A stretch of DNA of 64,000 bases, from NCBI RefSeq assembly GCF_001262015.1, contig NZ_CP012075.1:992001-1056000 (forward strand). Reading direction: 5' to 3'. The notes beneath the pieces are model-generated. The model was not told where the DNA came from. It ran no database searches and saw nothing but the letters and a program-made list of their open reading frames with translations. The DNA comes from Prevotella fusca JCM 17724 (GTDB lineage: Bacteria > Bacteroidota > Bacteroidia > Bacteroidales > Bacteroidaceae). A program made the position numbers and the translations under genes. This document shows, piece by piece, positions 35,544 to 43,912 of this stretch (the stretch's first letter is position 1; the number at the start of each line of letters is the position of its first letter).

Positions 35544-36857
35544 TTATAAGCTATTTGCTAAGATTGAGGTTTTAGTTTTATTATTTTTCCTTGCTTTCTT
35601 TATTTTATCAATCATACTTTTATATAACAGATTTTCTTCCTTATTATCTCCCCATTCTATATGATTATTCCACATAGCACCTAAAACGCCTATAGCCAGA
35701 CCTGCACCAATAAAAGCCCCATTATGGACATTATACTTAAACACACGAGTCCTACCAGTGAAAATCTCTTTAAAGGAATTAAGATTTACTCCCTGCTGCT
35801 TCCCCATCAATTCACCTGCCTTCCTGTAAGCTCCTTCTGCTGCCTCCTCGTTACCTGCTAAGATATATTTCAAAGCATTCTCATTTTGTTTCATGGATTC
35901 TTTTGCCAACTCATCGTTGCGTATTGTTACTGTTGCCACAACCTCAGTGCCAGCTCCAACAAGTCCTCCCCCTGACACAGAACCTACCGTTATTCCGTCT
36001 GAGCTCGTCAGAACACTATGGTCTGTTTTCATTGACGTCTGGTCATCGTCTTTTTCAAGTGCTGATTTCGCATACGAATTTTGTTTCCGGACATTACTAT
36101 CACGAAAGTTCTCAACATCACTGGTACAATAGAAGTAAACTGACAGCCCGGAACCTATTATCACTGCTATCGCAGACCCGGCAGCCTGTCCCTGGAAACC
36201 TGCAAGCAACGCATTAGAGACATTGCCTATGAATCCCTGCTTGATCTTTGACCACGCATTTACATTACTAATCTCATTGTTTGTCTTGCTTATCATTTGC
36301 GCTAACTCTAAAGCCTTGGCATGGTCCATAACCAATGTCACGACACCGCCTTTACTGCAAGTAAGCATTGAAGGCTCCAAAAGGGCATTATGCCCCTCGA
36401 TCTTAGCCTTTCCATGGAACATCCCCCACTCTCCAGTAAGCGAATCATCACATTCGTTGGCTAAGTATTTGTAAGTTGCAGCCGCACCATAGGATGCCGC
36501 TCCTCCCACAAACAAAGCCATTGAGGCTGCAAAAGCTACATTTGTAGCCGTTGTTGCAATAGCCGCTGCTGCACCAACCACTGCTGCACCAGCTCCCGCT
36601 GTAGCTATTACAAATGCAACAACCAAAGCTCCAGCAGCAAGACCAATGAGCAAGCCACCAAGTCCAGAAAAGAATGTCTGTTTGATACGACATTGTAACG
36701 AGCAACTCAACTTCTTGTCACAAGTATTCAGCAAAGGCTTTTTCTCTTTGCCATACAAGACCTTAGCTTCACGTGTGAGTCCTAATTGTGCCGGAACTCC
36801 TCCTGTCATCTCCGTGCAGATAACATCTGTTCCGGCAGGTATATATGATTGTGCCAT
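35544..36857 (-). CDS. DUF4280 (PAAR-like) membrane protein, type B (copy 4, intact)
   Basis: Protein of 437 residues and the only copy whose start is in frame. MAQSYIPAGTDVICTEMTGG and VLYGKEKKPLLNTCDKK form the first part of a DUF4280/PAAR-like domain with several Cys. Then come two hydrophobic Ala/Gly-rich blocks (about 66-125), the second DUF4280 part (HGKAKIEGHNALLEPSMLTCSKGGVV, about 150-175), another helix (about 205-235) and the type B C-terminal half. The layout, with membrane segments inserted in a PAAR-like domain, suggests a delivered membrane-active effector. No catalytic motif was recognised. It is 2 bases from the gene upstream. Confidence 0.78.
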   Translation of the reverse strand: MAQSYIPAGTDVICTEMTGGVPAQLGLTREAKVLYGKEKKPLLNTCDKKLSCSLQCRIKQTFFSGLGGLLIGLAAGALVVAFVIATAGAGAAVVGAAAAIATTATNVAFAASMALFVGGAASYGAAATYKYLANECDDSLTGEWGMFHGKAKIEGHNALLEPSMLTCSKGGVVTLVMDHAKALELAQMISKTNNEISNVNAWSKIKQGFIGNVSNALLAGFQGQAAGSAIAVIIGSGLSVYFYCTSDVENFRDSNVRKQNSYAKSALEKDDDQTSMKTDHSVLTSSDGITVGSVSGGGLVGAGTEVVATVTIRNDELAKESMKQNENALKYILAGNEEAAEGAYRKAGELMGKQQGVNLNSFKEIFTGRTRVFKYNVHNGAFIGAGLAIGVLGAMWNNHIEWGDNKEENLLYKSMIDKIKKARKNNKTKTSILANSL

Positions 36858-36859
36858 AG

Positions 36860-37810
36860 TTATTTCAATCTGTGAATACGATAAATTACCAGTATCTCAA
36901 TATTATTCTTCACCTCCTCGATGATATTCACCTTGATTTCCTGAGGAAGTCCGTCGTCAGCAAGGAGAATGTCATGATAGAGCTCATAGTTATATTGCGT
37001 AAAGCCATACTTGACAATCGGCTGGTAGCGTTCCTTATAGGTCCTCATGATGCCAAACTCATTGACCACCTTTGTACGCTGGTCGTCAGCAGAGATATAG
37101 CGTGAAATCTTCTTCAGTCCCGTCTCCTCATCCGTAGTAACCTCCTGGGTAAGAGAAGTCTTGATCGGTGTCTGGTCAAAAAGGAAAGAATAGAAGTTCT
37201 GGTCGAACTTATCATCTTCCAACTTCTTTCCTATAAGATACTTATCAAAGAAAACATCATAGAACAGCTTACCCGACAATTCTGTTCTGAAAGTCGGTTC
37301 ATAAGTGAACTGCCTGTCGATAAGGTCAGTAAACTTCTCCACCTGCTTGCCTTCGTCAGACCCCTTTCCCATTGTAGAATTGATGGTATAGAACATCTCC
37401 GCACGGTATTCCTCCCATCGTTTCTTGATCTCCTCAAAGTTCACCACTTTGTTGATCTTGCCAGTCTGTGAGTCAACAGTAACCTCTGCACGGCACTTGA
37501 TACCGTCAATCTTATCCAGCAACTCCAGTGCAGCCATCATGTTCTCCGGTCTTATCTTGACAAAGCTCTCTGTCACTTCACCTTTGAACCTGTTGCTTTC
37601 CAGCGTTGAATCATACTGCAAAGAAAGTTCACGCCGTGTGTCAGAATGGCTTGTCACCATCCCGTCTATACGGTTCAACACCTTCTGTTCGCATCTGTAC
37701 TTGACTGTCTTGTCAAACAAGTCAGCTTTCTCGTAAAAATTCCGCCATGGGCTTCCTTCTTCTCCCCAATCTATCATACCGGTTTTTATAGAATTGGTAA
37801 ATACTGCCAT
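36860..37810 (-). CDS. Hypothetical protein heading the DUF4280 array
   Basis: I choose the ATG at 37810 (MAVFTNSIKTGMIDWGEEGSPWRNFYEK), because the frame upstream runs through repeat sequence. The protein has 316 residues, is soluble, and has no signal peptide. It has mixed alpha/beta composition with a long central polar region (CRAEVTVDSQTGKINKVVNF) and an amphipathic end. No family was recognised. It ends 2 bases before DUF4280 copy 4, so it is the first gene of the array. By position it could be a chaperone or adaptor that loads the PAAR-like proteins. Composition is like its neighbours. Confidence 0.7.
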   Translation of the reverse strand: MAVFTNSIKTGMIDWGEEGSPWRNFYEKADLFDKTVKYRCEQKVLNRIDGMVTSHSDTRRELSLQYDSTLESNRFKGEVTESFVKIRPENMMAALELLDKIDGIKCRAEVTVDSQTGKINKVVNFEEIKKRWEEYRAEMFYTINSTMGKGSDEGKQVEKFTDLIDRQFTYEPTFRTELSGKLFYDVFFDKYLIGKKLEDDKFDQNFYSFLFDQTPIKTSLTQEVTTDEETGLKKISRYISADDQRTKVVNEFGIMRTYKERYQPIVKYGFTQYNYELYHDILLADDGLPQEIKVNIIEEVKNNIEILVIYRIHRLK

Positions 37811-37925
37811 AGGATTTGCATGGAAAGAGGAAGAAGAACTACAAACCCTGCTTGTCAAGTGCAAATATAAACAAAAAGCATTAGAACAACAAATAAACTT
37901 ACCGGACAACACTAAAAGAAATATT

Positions 37926-37961
37926 CTTTTTGTAGAAAACAAGCTGCACTCAGCAAATTGG
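37926..37961 (-). repeat. Copy of a ~37-bp intergenic repeat (see 55740-55842)
   Basis: On the minus strand this contains AATTTGCTGAGTGCAGCTTG and TTTTCTACAAAAA, closely matching two units upstream of proS. It lies between the array's first gene and repeat copy 3. Confidence 0.55.
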
Positions 37962-37997
37962 GAACAAGTTTCCTGTGCGTTCTTTTGCATTATTCTG

Positions 37998-38593
37998 GGT
38001 TCTTCCGTTAAATTCATAGATTGGAAACAGAATAAAGGCTTATACGCTTGTATGGTATGGCTATCCAAAAATAGACGGTCTCACAAAGGAGGATAAAGCA
38101 CAAGATAAAAATGCAGAAAAGGCAAACAGATACCATGTCGTTCCGTCTTCTACAAACAACTTATCCCATTCCAACCAACGTTTGTAAACTATTTTCATGC
38201 AGTTCAAAGCTAACACATAGTCATTTGGCTTTGAAAAGACGCCCAATTGACTTGCAATAGACGCCCTTTTGAGGTCTAACTGACGCCCTTTTGAAGTCCA
38301 ATTAAGCACCTTTTCTTGCACTGCGTTATAACCGGTTGATTTACTGTCGGTTGCAAACTTGCTTTTTACACGTGTTTTTGCCTTTATCTGTAGGTGTTTT
38401 ACCTGAAATTATGTCATGATTTTTCAAACCATTGTCCGCATTTTCAAAGTATTGACATGAAAAGGTTTTCTGCATCGGAGGATGATAACAAGGTAGGTAA
38501 CCAAGACCGTCTTGGCTATTTTTTATTTAATAAACAGCTCCGATTCTTGCGTTAAAGCTATACGAAAAACATCCATGCATTTAACGGAAGAAC
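37998..38593 (+). mobile_element. Full copy of the ~595-bp non-coding repeat element (copy 3)
   Basis: Same order of parts as copies 1 and 2, with a left end GGTTCTTCCGTTAAATTCAT and a right end ATGCATTTAACGGAAGAAC. It contains the 22-bp-period block at about 38240-38325. It separates the DUF4280 array from the TerB-like gene and the cytoskeletal cluster. Confidence 0.75.
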
Positions 38594-38867
38594 AAAAATA
38601 ATTGCGTAAAACAGAGAAGAAAGGAAGAAGGGGATGTGCGGAAAACACGCAGTGGGAGGATGAGCCTGCCCCCACAGGTTCATCAGCCCCCAATGTGGAC
38701 TGTTTTTAGTTTGACAGTATTGTTTCCTAACATCTTTTATTTTCTCGTCAGCATCTCATCCGTCTTTATAACTTGACGTAGCCTGTTATGCTTTCATTAC
38801 AAAGATGAACAAGCTGCTCGGTGATAAAACAAATCTGTTTCAGGTCCTGATGACCGGTTTGAAGTAA

Positions 38868-38910
38868 AAGAAAAACAGGAGACAAACACCCGTGAAGGAT
38901 GCCTGTCTCC
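38868..38910 (-). terminator. Intrinsic terminator of the TerB-like gene
   Basis: On the minus strand GGAGACA and TGTCTCC (extended by GGCA/TGTT-type pairs) form a stem followed by TGTTTTTCTTTT. It lies 45 bases after the stop at 38955. The rest of 38594-38867 shows nothing. Confidence 0.75.
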
Positions 38911-38954
38911 TATCCGCTGATAAGTCAGTAAAATGCTTACTGCTTACAATATGC

Positions 38955-39323
38955 TTATTTCAAAAGTGCTTCGAGGGCAGCAGGGAAGTTCTTAGCTTTT
39001 GCCTTCAAGTTCAGAAGCAGTGCTTTCTCTGTTTCGTCTACCTGACCATCACCGCTGATCTTCTCAGACAGCATCTTGACTTCTTCCTCGTCAATCTCAC
39101 CGTCTGCGAGAATGTTATCAGAAACAGCCTCAACGAAGAACTCCTGCCACTCAGGAGCATTGTCCTTACCGGAAACAGCATCGTTGAGCTCAAATAGGAA
39201 TTCAACTTCTTCTGCATCGATTACGCCGTCAGCATAGAGTACTTCACGGAGCTGTGCTACCTCTTCCTTGTCGATTACACCGTCAGCGAGAAGGTTTTTC
39301 TTCAATTCTTCTAATTTTCCCAT
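38955..39323 (-). CDS. TerB-like acidic protein
   Basis: Protein of 122 residues, strongly acidic, all helical. Four copies of a D-G-x-[IV]-D-x-x-E motif are visible: ADGVIDKEEV (about 14), ADGVIDAEEV (about 31), ADGEIDEEEV (about 73) and GDGQVDETEK (about 90). They are arranged as two TerB-type repeat pairs with EF-hand-like metal-binding potential. TerB domains belong to tellurium-resistance-type stress modules and bind metal ions. It has its own terminator but faces the same way as the TerD-like and tubulin/actin genes 0.5-11 kb upstream, so I include it in that cluster. Confidence 0.75.
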   Translation of the reverse strand: MGKLEELKKNLLADGVIDKEEVAQLREVLYADGVIDAEEVEFLFELNDAVSGKDNAPEWQEFFVEAVSDNILADGEIDEEEVKMLSEKISGDGQVDETEKALLLNLKAKAKNFPAALEALLK

Positions 39324-39850
39324 AATTTTAAAGTATTATATTAACTTGATTCTGCAACACTATAGATTGTTTGTTTTGTTACATTCTGAGTAACTGAAAG
39401 TTTCTCGGTCTGTGTCATGTCAGAAGAATTCACTAAACTCAGTGTCGCAAAACAATTTAACAAATCCTTGACTGACGTGGCAAAAATACAAATAAAATCT
39501 GAGAAACCTGTTGATTCTGCAGGTATATTTTCATTTGCAGATTAATCTGTGTGTATCATCTGTCCTGTGACAGCAGAAAGTCCGGGGACTATGTGCCTCT
39601 GTATGAGAACACTTTAACCCGAACCGTTCATCAGAGGCTGAACAGGTTTTGTTTTTATTGTCGGGCGGATTGTTTGTCTTTGCAACAAGGCGTAGCGAGC
39701 TATGTCAAGTTATAGCGGCAGAGAAGATAGCGACAAGAGGATAAAAGATGCCAGGAAACAATATGAAAGATAAGGATAATGAGCCCTTTGCGGGCTCAAT
39801 GAGATTTGGGCTCAAGGAGAAAGGTTACGGCTGGCAGGGTGTAGTCAGCC
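39324..39850. other. Intergenic region between the TerB-like gene and the cytoskeletal operon
   Basis: It includes a hairpin GAGCCC/GGGCTC at 39781-39797, 54 bases past the last operon gene, which may help terminate the operon, though its T-run is weak. The remainder presumably carries the TerB-like gene's promoter; I cannot place it with confidence. No coding signal is seen. Confidence 0.45.
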
Positions 39851-40015
39851 TCAAATAAATAATTCTCTATAAATGGCGAGACCGATAAAAACGCCAGCCA
39901 AGATGCGGCATAACATAATCAATGCCTTGCGGTCAGATTTCTTTTTGATACGTCCATTGATGACGATGGGTGCAACAATCCACAGGACTAAAGCGAGAAT
40001 TATATATATCAACAT
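39851..40015 (-). CDS. Small membrane protein (54 residues)
   Basis: Starts MLIYIILALVLWIVAPIVI, one membrane helix, then a basic loop NGRIKKKSDRK and a second helix (IMLCRILAGVFIGLAIY). It has clean codon structure and a proper stop, and sits 77 bases after the wall-binding protein gene in the same direction. It is probably the last gene of the operon and a minor membrane subunit. No homolog family was recognised. Confidence 0.65.
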   Translation of the reverse strand: MLIYIILALVLWIVAPIVINGRIKKKSDRKALIMLCRILAGVFIGLAIYRELFI

Positions 40016-40092
40016 GATAGTCTTTTTTTATTTGAGGGTGTACCCATTGATGACAATTACGGTACACCCTCATGAATAACATTGTAATGGTA

Positions 40093-40779
40093 TTAATGAA
40101 CCTCACCTTTCCGGTACATCTCGTTAACGCGTTTCTGAACTTCCGCATAGCGAGAGCCGAGTTTGTGCTTGCGTGTCACACCATTACCATAAGTCCCTTT
40201 GATGACGTCATTAGCCGTCTCCTGAACTGAACCGGCAGGCTCTGTCATTGTAGGCTCTGTCGTGGCTGATGTGCCGTGATTACCAGCAGAAGCAACCTGC
40301 TTGTCCGTTGCAGCATTGGCAGCGGTGTTTACGTCCGGGGCGTTGTCTGAAGAAACAGGAACTTCGCCGTCTGAATTGTTTTCAGAAGCATTCTTGCTGC
40401 TTGCCTTTCCAGTTACATTCAGCCCGTTGGTATCAGTTTCCGCCTTAGTTGCAGAGTCAGCCTGTGCTGTCTGTGTAGTATCTTTCCGTACACCAGTACT
40501 GTCGGTAGCGACTGCAACAGCAGTATTCCCGGATTCATTTCCCTGACTGCTGTATAGGTAATAGCCACCACCAAGAAGAGCTACAAGGACAGCTGCCACC
40601 AGCCACTTCTTTCCGTTTCCGCCTCCCTTGCTGCCAACGGTCTCGTCTGATGGCGTAGACGGTGGCGGTACTGGAGTAGGTTCCGGCTGCTTCACCTTTG
40701 GAGTAATCCCATCTTCGGGTTTCTCTTCCGGTTGAGGAGTCTTTGTCCTCAGTGTAACTTTTCTTTTAATTTCAACCAT
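40093..40779 (-). CDS. Bitopic membrane protein with C-terminal Cpl-7-type wall-binding motif
   Basis: Protein of 228 residues. The N-terminus MVEIKRKVTLRTK shares a KRK[VI]TLRxK motif with the TerD-like protein encoded upstream. A Pro-rich cytoplasmic segment (about 15-50) is followed by one membrane helix (WLVAAVLVALLGGGYYLY, about 58-75) and a Ser/Thr/Asn-rich periplasmic linker. The final 36 residues (VIKGTYGNGVTRKHKLG, then YAEVQKRVNEMY) match the Cpl-7/CW_7 pattern YGNG-R-LG-Y-VQ-VN found in peptidoglycan-binding lysin domains. It should link a cytoplasmic TerD-type assembly to the cell wall. Confidence 0.75.
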   Translation of the reverse strand: MVEIKRKVTLRTKTPQPEEKPEDGITPKVKQPEPTPVPPPSTPSDETVGSKGGGNGKKWLVAAVLVALLGGGYYLYSSQGNESGNTAVAVATDSTGVRKDTTQTAQADSATKAETDTNGLNVTGKASSKNASENNSDGEVPVSSDNAPDVNTAANAATDKQVASAGNHGTSATTEPTMTEPAGSVQETANDVIKGTYGNGVTRKHKLGSRYAEVQKRVNEMYRKGEVH

Positions 40780-40785
40780 AATATA

Positions 40786-41364
40786 TTAGTTGCAGATGAT
40801 TGAGAAACCAGGAATCTCGTCGAAGGCAGTGCCAAGATCCATTACACGGCTCTCGTTCTTGAGGGCATATTCACCTTCGTTGTTCTTGATAGAACATACA
40901 CAGTAAACATGACCTTCGTCAGTAGAGTCAGCCAGTACCTCAAGGTAATCGCCAGAGTCGCTCTGAAGTTCAACACGACCACCCTCTTCAGCGTAAGTTA
41001 CATCAAGCTGGTCAATGGCAGCCTTATAGTTAACGATGCAGACGAAAGCCTGCTCAATCTCGTCAAGACTGGCAATGTTAATCTGTTCAGTCTCCTCATT
41101 GCCCTCGGCAGGTTCCTTGTTGTCGCCTAAGTGAAGCATGAACGGGAACTTATCCAGTGCACCGAGGTCACTCCTCTTGCCACGATATTCGTTAGAGAAG
41201 ACGCCACCGACTTCGCCATTCTTCTTCTTGAAAAACAGGCAAAGGTCCAGGTCAGTATCTGATGTCCAGAACAGCTTTACTTTCAGCTTGCCTGAGAATG
41301 TGAATGCGCACTCCTCCTGCTTTCTGCGAAGAGTGATCTTTCTCTTTAATGTTACTTCTGCCAT
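40786..41364 (-). CDS. TerD-like protein
   Basis: Protein of 192 residues with an N-terminal KRKITLRRK motif, then a beta-sandwich resembling TerD. LKVKLFWTSDTDLDLCLFFKKK (about 28-49), LHLGDNKEPAEGNEETEQINI (about 80-100) and AFVCIVNYKAA correspond to TerD's DLD, GDN and DD/E-rich Ca-binding elements. TerD-family proteins bind calcium and act in tellurium and phage/colicin stress systems, often membrane-associated. Length and order fit. Genes 6 bases downstream and 36 bases upstream belong to the same operon. Confidence 0.75.
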   Translation of the reverse strand: MAEVTLKRKITLRRKQEECAFTFSGKLKVKLFWTSDTDLDLCLFFKKKNGEVGGVFSNEYRGKRSDLGALDKFPFMLHLGDNKEPAEGNEETEQINIASLDEIEQAFVCIVNYKAAIDQLDVTYAEEGGRVELQSDSGDYLEVLADSTDEGHVYCVCSIKNNEGEYALKNESRVMDLGTAFDEIPGFSIICN

Positions 41365-41400
41365 AACTACTAATTCTTTAAATGTTATTGTATATGAATA

Positions 41401-43905
41401 TTAAAAATTAAAATCGTCACTGGTACTCCTTACCACCCTGCTTGTTTCTGTCTTGTGCCTGGAAGGAGATACGTCCATGTCGAAGAAGTCATCCTCGCTG
41501 TTTGGTGTAGCAGGTGATGCCATCTGAGGTTTTGATTTGGGAGCAGGCGATATGTTTTTTTCATTGCCAAAGAAATCATCTTCCGACTGTCTTGTCTGTG
41601 AATCGAAGTCGTTGTCCTCATCAGGTTCATTGCCCTGAAACAACGAATCTTTCTTTGCATACTGCTTGTCAAATGCTGTTTCAGCATCGAATATCTGTTT
41701 GAACAACAGTTTCATCTCACCCTTATGGTCAGGGTATCTCGCCTGTAAGTCGGATAAGAGTTCTCTTGCTTCATCCCACTTTTTATCTACTATGAAGTCT
41801 TTTACCTCATAGATGCCTTGCTTATAGTTCTCTTCAGCCTGTAGGACAGCAAGTTTTTCCTCGGCACGACGGATGTTCAAACGGAGGTTTTCATCTTCCC
41901 GTATTCTTAGTGCTTCCTTGCCAAGCGACACAACTTCTGCCCAGTTCTCCATGAATAAGGCTGAATCAATCTTGCGTTTTATCGTCTGCCACTTCTCTTC
42001 TTCTTTGGCAAACTCCACCTTAGCAGTCTTCAGTCTTTCAACCTTTTCCGTCCATTTTCGTTGGTTGGGAGTGTCGGTGTCTATGAGTTCGTTGCATGTC
42101 GCAATAGCAGCATCGAAGTCTTTTGAATCTTCAGCCTCTTGGTATTGCCGTATGAGTTCAGCAATCTGCTGGTCATGTACCTCTTGTATCTGTTCAATCT
42201 GCAGGATTCTTTCCTGTGCATCTTTGTTCTCACTGTCAAAGGATTGCACCTTCTTCAGTTCCTCAAGTGCCTCCTTGTATGATTTCTGTGCAAGGAACAT
42301 GTCAGCACGGGTCAGATACTTCTCTATCTGTGCCTGTGAGTCAATCTGTTTTCTTGCAATCTGATGGATTCTGTCAGCCTCTTTGGAATTAGGCATCAGG
42401 TTCAGGGCTGCATCACTTTGCGACAGCGCATCCTGCCATTGCTTTTCTTCAAGACTCTTCTGTGCCCTTTGAATGATACTCTTGTATTGCTCTTCCTTCA
42501 CCTTCTTCTCGGAGAGGAGACGGGTTGCTTCAGCCTTCTTCTGACGGGCTTCCTGGTCGTCAGGATTGTGCTGAAGGGCGATGTCAGCCCAGTCAGACAT
42601 CTGTGCATAGTCCTGCTTCTTCTCATAGTCATAAATATTAGCCAACGCTTCTTTGTATTTATTTTCTGATTCGTGAGCAGCTTTGTCCTTTGCTTCCTGC
42701 TCAGCCCTTTTCCGTTCAGCTTCCAGTCGTCTTGCTTCCTCTTCCTGTGCAAGTTTCAGCCTCTCTAACTCTGTTGCGCCATTGGCGATAGCCATCTGTG
42801 TTGCCTCGGAGAACTGGCTGCAGTCCATGATGGAATAGACTGCAACGATATGGGGGAGGTCAGAATCCTTATAGAAGATATACTTGTCCTCTGACAATAA
42901 ATACCGTTCCTTGATGGCTCTGATGAACTGTTCGTTTGTAAATGTGTTTCCCAAGAACATGACACCCTTGACCTTGTCGTTAGGGATGTTCAGGTTCTTG
43001 ACGAATGTTGTTATTTCCCTGACAATGTCATCCACGATGACATGTGTGCGTGTGTCGATCTCCTTCTTCAGAACAGTAGTGTCATAGATGTTAGGAAGTT
43101 GGGAGAATCTGACATTCGTGATGGTAATCGGACGTCCTGGTATAGCATCTTCCAGCTTCTCTATCCACTGGTCAGCGAACTGTCCAAGACGGAGATATTC
43201 CCTTTCGTAATCCTGTTCTGAATCAAGAAAAAGCTCTCTCTGATTGATACTCTTGACCACCTTCTCAAGTAAAGCCCTGCTTCTGAGGTCAGTACCCATG
43301 CCTTTCAAGGCATCTTCTGCTTTTCTTAACAGGATGTTATCTGTATGTTCATATACAGAATAACTCAGGTTTTCGTTGCAGGCATTGAGTAGCAGATAGA
43401 ATCCGTCTTCCTCATACTGCCCCCTTCTGAAGGCATGTTCCAGTGCAAGCTGTCCGATACGGGCAACCGATTCTTTTACTACGAAATTGTTTTCTTCCAA
43501 TACCGACTGCAGGAAGACAAGGCGGGCTGCATCTGAAATGTCCTTCGAGAAAGAGATGTATGTATCAATCTCTCCGGGCTTTTCATCAACCGCAGATCTT
43601 AACTCATCCAGGATGCCGGATGTGTAGAATATCTTGTACATTTCCTGTTTTCTTCCATATCTCATGAAAGAAGCAGTGGAATCTGGAATCAGATCAAAGA
43701 CATTACCATAATAGTGATTGTCATTGTTGTGGTAATGTTGTTTGTTATCTTTACCATAGACAATGGTATCATTAGCTACATCTTCATAGAAGTATAACCA
43801 GAAACGATTTTCTCCATTGGAAGGAGTAATGAGATGTGGTACACCATCGACGCAGACTGCGCCGATGATATACCATTTATCTATGTATAAAGTAAGAACC
43901 TTCAT
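41401..43905 (-). CDS. Degenerate actin-like/TPR scaffold protein
   Basis: Protein of 834 residues. The N-terminal ~370 residues look like a divergent actin/Hsp70 fold: KVLTLYIDKWYIIGAVCVDG at the start, and VKGVMFLGNTFTNEQFIRAIKERY at about 310 where the adenosine motif is expected. Phosphate-binding loops are degenerate. A charged coiled coil (about 385-420) and TPR-like helical repeats (about 420-740) follow. An acidic tail repeats the short motifs SEDDFFGNE, SEDDFFDMD and SDDFNF. It probably acts as a scaffold that docks partners through the DDF-type tail motifs. Its stop lies 36 bases before the TerD-like gene. Confidence 0.6.
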   Translation of the reverse strand: MKVLTLYIDKWYIIGAVCVDGVPHLITPSNGENRFWLYFYEDVANDTIVYGKDNKQHYHNNDNHYYGNVFDLIPDSTASFMRYGRKQEMYKIFYTSGILDELRSAVDEKPGEIDTYISFSKDISDAARLVFLQSVLEENNFVVKESVARIGQLALEHAFRRGQYEEDGFYLLLNACNENLSYSVYEHTDNILLRKAEDALKGMGTDLRSRALLEKVVKSINQRELFLDSEQDYEREYLRLGQFADQWIEKLEDAIPGRPITITNVRFSQLPNIYDTTVLKKEIDTRTHVIVDDIVREITTFVKNLNIPNDKVKGVMFLGNTFTNEQFIRAIKERYLLSEDKYIFYKDSDLPHIVAVYSIMDCSQFSEATQMAIANGATELERLKLAQEEEARRLEAERKRAEQEAKDKAAHESENKYKEALANIYDYEKKQDYAQMSDWADIALQHNPDDQEARQKKAEATRLLSEKKVKEEQYKSIIQRAQKSLEEKQWQDALSQSDAALNLMPNSKEADRIHQIARKQIDSQAQIEKYLTRADMFLAQKSYKEALEELKKVQSFDSENKDAQERILQIEQIQEVHDQQIAELIRQYQEAEDSKDFDAAIATCNELIDTDTPNQRKWTEKVERLKTAKVEFAKEEEKWQTIKRKIDSALFMENWAEVVSLGKEALRIREDENLRLNIRRAEEKLAVLQAEENYKQGIYEVKDFIVDKKWDEARELLSDLQARYPDHKGEMKLLFKQIFDAETAFDKQYAKKDSLFQGNEPDEDNDFDSQTRQSEDDFFGNEKNISPAPKSKPQMASPATPNSEDDFFDMDVSPSRHKTETSRVVRSTSDDFNF

Positions 43906-43912
43906 TTAATGA

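Noticed and set aside
28574..36857. Reading the tandem array as a CRISPR or phage-tail repeat
   Set aside because: The repeated units are kilobase-scale genes with intergenic spacers, not short direct repeats, and no tail or sheath proteins are nearby.
36860..38068. Longer version of the array's first gene starting at 38068
   Set aside because: The upstream 85 codons run through repeat copy 3 and the 37-bp repeat and look non-coding; the ATG at 37810 fits better.
39933..40148. 71-codon minus frame overlapping the small membrane protein
   Set aside because: It overlaps two better-supported genes and has no hydrophobic or domain pattern; the 54-residue frame at 39851-40015 is far more protein-like.
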